From contig NW_023590225.1 of assembly GCF_901709675.1 (NCBI RefSeq), positions 168,693-232,692 of the forward strand: 64,000 nt of DNA, given 5' to 3'. The translations under genes and the position numbers were made by a program. The stretch comes from Syngnathus acus. Taxonomy: Eukaryota > Chordata > Actinopteri > Syngnathiformes > Syngnathidae. Under the pieces are notes generated by a model. It was not told the DNA's origin. It searched no databases and saw only the letters and a list, made by a program, of their open reading frames with translations. Of this stretch, positions 58,001 to 64,000 are shown in pieces. Each line of letters starts with the position of its first letter. The first letter of the stretch is position 1.

Positions 58001-61000
58001 GCGCATGAAGAAATGACCACCTGCAACGTTTGGTTTATGTTTTATAAGCATTTTTAATTGTATTGCCTAGAGCGCATTTTCTCGACGAGCTGAGCACGTT
58101 TTCTAGTAAAAAGCGCTCTTGGGTGCTTCAGAGTGGCGAGTTTATCACTGCGCATGCAGAAATGACCACCTGCAACGTTTGGTTTATGTTTTATAAGCAT
58201 TTTTTGTTTTATTGCTTAAATCGCATTTTCTCGACGAGCTGAGCACGTTTTCTGGATGGTGCCTCTCCCGTCACTCTGGTTAGGTTGGCATAGTAAAAAG
58301 TGCTCTTGGGGGCTTCAGAGTACCCAGTTTATCACTGCGCATGCAGAAATGACCACCTGCAACGTTTGGTTTATGTTTTATAAGCATTTTTAATTGTATT
58401 GCTTAGAGCGCATTTTCTCGACGAGCTGAGCACGTTTTCTAGTAAAAAGCGCTCATGGGTGCTTCAGAGTGCCGAGTTTATCACTGCGCATGCAGAAATG
58501 ACCACCTGCAACGTTTGGTTTATGTTTTATAAGCATTTTTTGTTTTATTGCTTAAATCGCATTTTCTCGACGAGCTGAGCACGTTTTCTGGATGGTGCCT
58601 CTCCCGTCACTCTGGTTAGGTTGGCATAGTAAAAAGTGCTCTTGGGGGCTTCAGAGTGCCCAGTTTATCACTGCGCATGCAGAAATGACCACCTGCAACG
58701 TTTGGTTTATGTTTTATAAGCATTTTTAGTTTTATTGCTTAAATCGCATTTTCTCGATGAGCTGAGCACGTTTTCTGGATGGTGCCTCTCCCGTCACTCT
58801 GGTTAGGTTGGCAAAGTAAAAAGCGCTCTTGGGTGCTTCAGAGTGCCGAGTTTATCACTGCACATGAAGAAATGACCACCTGCAACGTTTGGTTTATGTT
58901 TTATGAGCATTTTTAATTGTATTGCTTAGAGCGCATTTTCTTGACGAGCTGAGCACGTTTTCTAGTTAAAAGCGCTCTTGGGTGCTTCAGAGTGCCGAGT
59001 TTATCACTGCGCATGAAGAAATGACCACCTGCAACGTTTGGTTTATGTTTTATAAGCATTTTTAATTTTATTGCTTAAATCGCATTTTCTCGACGAGCTG
59101 AGCACGTTTTCTGGATGGTGGCTCTCCCGTCACTCTGGTTAGGTTGGCATAGTAAAAAGCGCTCTTGGGGGCTTGAGAGTGCCGAGTTTATCACTGCGCA
59201 TGAAGAAATGACCACCTGCAACGTTTGGTTTATGTTTTATAAGCATTTTTAGTTTTATTGCTTAAATCGCATTTTCTCGACGAGCTGAGCACGTTTTCTG
59301 GATGGTGCCTCTCCCGTCACTCTGGTTAGGTTGGCAAAGTAAAAAGTGCTCTTGGGTGCTTCAGAGTGCCGAGTTTATCACTGCGCATGAAGAAATGACC
59401 ACCTGCAACGTTTGGTTTATGTTTCATAAGCATTTTTAATTGTATTGCTTAGAGCGCATGTTCTCGACGAGCTGAGCACGTTTTCTAGTAAAAAGCGCTC
59501 TTGGGTGCTTCAGAGTGCCGAGTTTATCACTGCGCATGCAGAAATGACCACCTGCAACGTTTGGTTTATGTTTTATAAGCATTTTTTGTTTTATTGCTTA
59601 AATCGCGATTTCTCGACGAGCTGAGCACGTTTTCTGGATGGTGCCTCTCCCGTCACTCTGGTTAGGTTGGCATAGTAAAAAGTGCTCTTGGGGGCTTCAG
59701 AGTGCCCAGTTTATCACTGCGCATGCAGAAATGACCACCTGCAACGTTTGGTTTATGTTTTATAAGCATTTTTAGTTTTATTGCTTAAATCGCATTTTCT
59801 CGATGAGCTGAGCATGTTTTCTGGATGGTGCCTCTCCCGTCACTCTGGTTAGGTTGGCAAAGTAAAAAGCGCTCTTGGGTGCTTCAGAGTGCCGAGTTTA
59901 TCACTGCACATGAAGAAATGACCACCTGCAACGTTTGGTTTATGTTTTATGAGCATTTTTAATTGTATTGCTTAGAGCGCATTTTCTCGACGAGCTGAGC
60001 ACGTTTTCTAGTTAAAAGCGCTCTTGGGTGCTTCAGAGTGCCGAGTTTATCACTGCGCATGAAGAAATGACCACCTGCAACGTTTGGTTTATGTTTTATA
60101 AGCATTTTTAATTTTATTGCTTAAATCGCATTTTCTCGACGAGCTGAGCACGTTTTCTGGATGGTGGCTCTCCCGTCACTCTGGTTAGGTTGGCATAGTA
60201 AAAAGTGCTCTTGGGGGCTTCAGAGTGCCCAGTTTATCACTGCGCATGCAGAAATGACCACCTGCAACGTTTGGTTTATGTTTTATAAGCATTTTTAGTT
60301 TTATTGCTTAAATCGCATTTTCTCGACGAGCTGAGCACGTTTTCTGGATGGTGCCTCTCCCGTCACTCTGGTTAGGTTGGCAAAGTAAAAAGCGCTCTTG
60401 GGTGCTTCAGAGTACCGAGTTTATCACTGCGCATGAAGAAATGACCACCTGCAACGTTTGGTTTATGTTTTATAAGCATTTTTTGTTTTATTGCTTAAAT
60501 CGCATTTTCTCGACGAGCTGAGCACGTTTTCTGGATGGTGCCTCTCCCGTCACTCTGGTTAGGTTGGCATAGTAAAAAGTGCTCTTGGGGGCTTGAGAGT
60601 GCCCAGTTTATCACTGCGCATGCAGAAATGACCACCTGCAACGTTTGGTTTATGTTTTATAAGCATTTTTAATTGTATTGCTAAGAGCGCATTTTCTCGA
60701 CGAGCTGAGCACGTTTTCTAGTTAAAAGCGCTCTTGGGTGCTTCAGAGTGCCGAGTTTATCACTGCGCATGCAGAAATGACAACCTGCAACGTTTGGTTT
60801 ATGTTTTATAAGCATTTTTTGTTTTATTGCTTAAATCGCATTTTCTCGACGAGCTGAGCACGTTTTCTGGATGGTGCCTCTCCCGTCACTCTGGTTAGGT
60901 TGGCATAGTAAAAAGTGCTCTTGGGGGCTTGAGAGTGCCCAGTTTATCACTGCGCATGCAGAAATGACCACCTGCAACGTTTGGTTTATGTTTTATAAGC

Positions 61001-64000
61001 ATTTTTAATTGTATTGCTTAGAGCGCATTTTCTCGACGAGCTGAGCACGTTTTCTAGTTAAAAGCGCTCTTGGGTGCTTCAGAGTGCCGAGTTTATCACT
61101 GCGCATGCAGAAATGACAACCTGCAACGTTTGGTTTATGTTTTATAAGCATTTTTTGTTTTATTGCTTAAATCGCATTTTCTCGACGAGCTGAGCACGTT
61201 TTCTGGATGGTGCCTCTCCCGTCACTCTGGTTAGGTTGGCAAAGTAAAAAGTGCTCTTGGGTGCTTCAGAGTGCCGAGTTTATCACTGCGCATGAAGAAA
61301 TGACCACCTGCAACGTTTGGTTTATGTTTTATAAGCATTTTTAATTGTATTGCTTTGAGCGCATTTTCTCGACGAGCTGAGCACGTTTTCTAGTAAAAAG
61401 CGCTCTTGGGTGCTTCAGAGTGCCGAGTTTATCACTGCGCATGCAGAAATGACCACCTGCAACGTTTGGTTTATGTTTTATAAGCATTTTTTGTTTTATT
61501 GCTTAAATCGCATTTTCTCGACGAGCTGAGCACGTTTTCTGGATGGTGCCTCTCCCGTCACTCTGGTTAGGTTGGCATAGTAAAAAGTGCTCTTGGGGGC
61601 TTCAGAGTGCCCAGTTTATCACTGCGCATGCAGAAATGACCACCTGCAACGTTTGGTTTTGTTTTATAAGCATTTTTAGTTTTATTGCTTAAATCGCATT
61701 TTCTCGACGAGCTGAGCACGTTTTCTGGATGGTGCCTCTCCCGTCACTCTGGTTAGGTTGGCAAAGTAAAAAGCGCTCTTGGGTGCTTCAGAGTGCCGAG
61801 TTTATCACTGCGCATGAAGAAATGACCACCTGCAACGTTTGGTTTATGTTTCATAAGCATTTTTAATTGTATTGCTTAGAGCGCATGTTCTCGACGAGCT
61901 GAGCACGTTTTCTAGTAAAAAGCGCTCTTGGGTGCTTCAGAGTGCCGAGTTTATCACTGCGCATGCAGAAATGACCACCTGCAACGTTTGGTTTATGTTT
62001 TATAAGCATTTTTTGTTTTATTGCTTAAATCGCATTTTCTCGATGAGCTGAGCACGTTTTCTGGATGGTGCCTCTCCCGTCACTCTGGTTAGGTTGGCAT
62101 AGTAAAAAGTGCTCTTGGGGGCTTCAGAGTGCCCAGTTTATCACTGCGCATGCAGAAATGACCACCTGCAACGTTTGGTTTATGTTTTATAAGCATTTTA
62201 GTTTTATTGCTTAAATCGCATTTTCTCGATGAGCTGAGCACGTTTTCTGGATGGTGCCTCTCCCGTCACTCTGGTTAGGTTGGCAAAGTAAAAAGCGCTC
62301 TTGGGTGCTTCAGAGTGCCGAGTTTATCACTGCACATGAAGAAATGACCACCTGCAACGTTTGGTTTATGTTTTATGAGCATTTTTAATTGTATTGCTTA
62401 GAGCGCATTTTCTCGACGAGCTGAGCACGTTTTCTAGTAAAAAGCGCTCTTGGGTGCTTCAGAGTGCCGAGTTTATCACTGCGCATGAAGAAATGACCAC
62501 CTGCAACGTTTGGTTTATGTTTTATAAGCATTTTTAATTTTATTGCTTAAATCGCATTTTCTCGACGAGCTGAGCACGTTTTCTGGATGGTGGCTCTCCC
62601 GTCACTCTGGTTAGGTTGGCATTGTAAAAAGCGCTCTTGGGGGCTTGAGAGTGCCGAGTTTATCACTGCGCATGAAGAAATGACCACCTGCAACGTTTGG
62701 TTTATGTTTTATAAGCATTTTTAGTTTTATTGCTTAAATCGCATTTTCTCGACGAGCTGAGCACGTTTTCTGGATGGTGCCTCTCCCGTCACTCTGGTTA
62801 GGTTGGCAAAGTAAAAAGTGCTCTTGGGTGCTTCAGAGTGCCGAGTTTATCACTGCGCATGAAGAAATGACCACCTGCAACGTTTGGTTTATGTTTCATA
62901 AGCATTTTTAATTGTATTGCTTAGAGCGCATGTTCTCGACGAGCTGAGCACGTTTTCTAGTAAAAAGCGCTCTTGGGTGCTTCAGAGTGCCGAGTTTATC
63001 ACTGCGCATGCAGAAATGACCACCTGCAACGTTTGGTTTATGTTTTATAAGCATTTTTTGTTTTATTGCTTAAATCGCATTTTCTCGATGAGCTGAGCAC
63101 GTTTTCTGGATGGTGCCTCTCCCGTCACTCTGGTTAGGTTGGCATAGTAAAAAGTGCTCTTGGGGGCTTCAGAGTGCCCAGTTTATCACTGCGCATGCAG
63201 AAATGACCACCTGCAACGTTTGGTTTATGTTTTATAAGCATTTTAGTTTTATTGCTTAAATCGCATTTTCTCGATGAGCTGAGCACGTTTTCTGGATGGT
63301 GCCTCTCCCGTCACTCTGGTTAGGTTGGCAAAGTAAAAAGCGCTCTTGGGTGCTTCAGAGTGCCGAGTTTATCACTGCACATGAAGAAATGACCACCTGC
63401 AACGTTTGGTTTATGTTTTATGAGCATTTTTAATTGTATTGCTTAGAGCGCATTTTCTTGACGAGCTGAGCACGTTTTCTAGTTAAAAGCGCTCTTGGGT
63501 GCTTCAAAGTGCCGAGTTTATCACTGCGCATGAAGAAATGACCACCTGCAACGTTTGGTTTATGTTTTATAAGCATTTTTAATTTTATTGCTTAAATCGC
63601 ATTTTCTCGACGAGCTGAGCACGTTTTCTGGATGGTGGCTCTCCCGTCACTCTGGTTAGGTTGGCATAGTAAAAAGCGCTCTTGGGGGCTTGAGAGTGCC
63701 GAGTTTATCACTGCGCATGAAGAAATGACCACCTGCAACGTTTGGTTTATGTTTTATAAGCATTTTTAGTTTTATTGCTTAAATCGCATTTTCTCGACGA
63801 GCTGAGCACGTTTTCTGGATGGTGCCTCTCCCGTCACTCTGGTTAGGTTGGCAAAGTAAAAAGTGCTCTTGGGTGCTTCAGAGTGCCGAGTTTATCACTG
63901 CGCATGAAGAAATGACCACCTGCAACGTTTGGTTTATGTTTCATAAGCATTTTTAATTGTATTGCTTAGAGCGCATGTTCTCGACGAGCTGAGCACGTTT
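55011..64000. repeat. 149/187-bp satellite, block F (to window end)
   Basis: About 52 units of long (187) and short (149) type, running past the end of the window. Unit marks: GTGCTC or GCGCTC start, GGGTGC or GGGGGC, ACTGCGCATG(A/C)AG or ACTGCACATGAAG, and CATTTTTAATTG or CATTTTTTG. Higher-order groups of four (~672 bp) lie in the left part and of six (~1,046 bp) in the right part. No gene is seen. Confidence 0.95.

Noticed and set aside
55011-64000. CRISPR-like array
   Set aside because: Units are whole 149/187-base tandem repeats with no short repeat and unique spacer pattern, in a eukaryotic context.

Overview
This window is eukaryotic and almost entirely repetitive. A teleost fish subtelomere is the best fit. 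The evidence is: vertebrate-type 5S rRNA genes in tandem; TTAGGG-type telomeric repeats, always C-rich on the + strand; the 3' tail and GGAT microsatellite typical of fish non-LTR retrotransposons; and a fish-like gamma-type retroviral envelope remnant. No intact host protein-coding gene was found. Because CCCTAA lies on the + strand throughout, the left side of the window would face the chromosome end if it is terminal.

Layout. (1) 1-23173: five full and one partial copy of a ~3,978-bp satellite, nearly identical over most of their length. Each copy carries a degenerate telomere-like tract of about 236 bp and older nested subrepeats. (2) 23174-24806: a patchwork junction with a short telomeric tract, an 18-bp telomere-derived minisatellite, a 162-bp and a 289-bp duplication, a hammerhead-ribozyme-like motif, the start of a LINE ORF1-like frame, and a second telomeric tract fused to 5S spacer. 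(3) 24803-43498: a 5S rDNA array of ~580-590-bp units. Two genes are on +, then an inversion junction, then one truncated and 29 complete-span genes on -. Nine genes share one 10-nt deletion. Much of the array is a four-unit higher-order repeat of ~2,342 bp. (4) 43499-47870: a retroviral LTR and a frameshifted env remnant, both on -, then AT-rich sequence with two LINE 3' tails. (5) 47871-64000: two alternating satellites, a CpG-rich 108-bp repeat and a 149/187-bp repeat. They share recurring junctions, a 2.3-kb segmental duplication and higher-order repeats.

The only clearly functional genes are the full-length 5S genes, each with a TATA-like element near -31, the internal promoter and a downstream T-run. 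Everything else reads as repeat turnover: unequal exchange, conversion, break capping by telomeric sequence, inversion and retroelement insertion. The most notable structures are the higher-order 5S array with its recurrent deletion, the telomere-5S fusion with a 4-bp shared junction, the mosaic haplotypes in the 3,978-bp satellite, and the six-unit higher-order repeat built from long and short satellite units.
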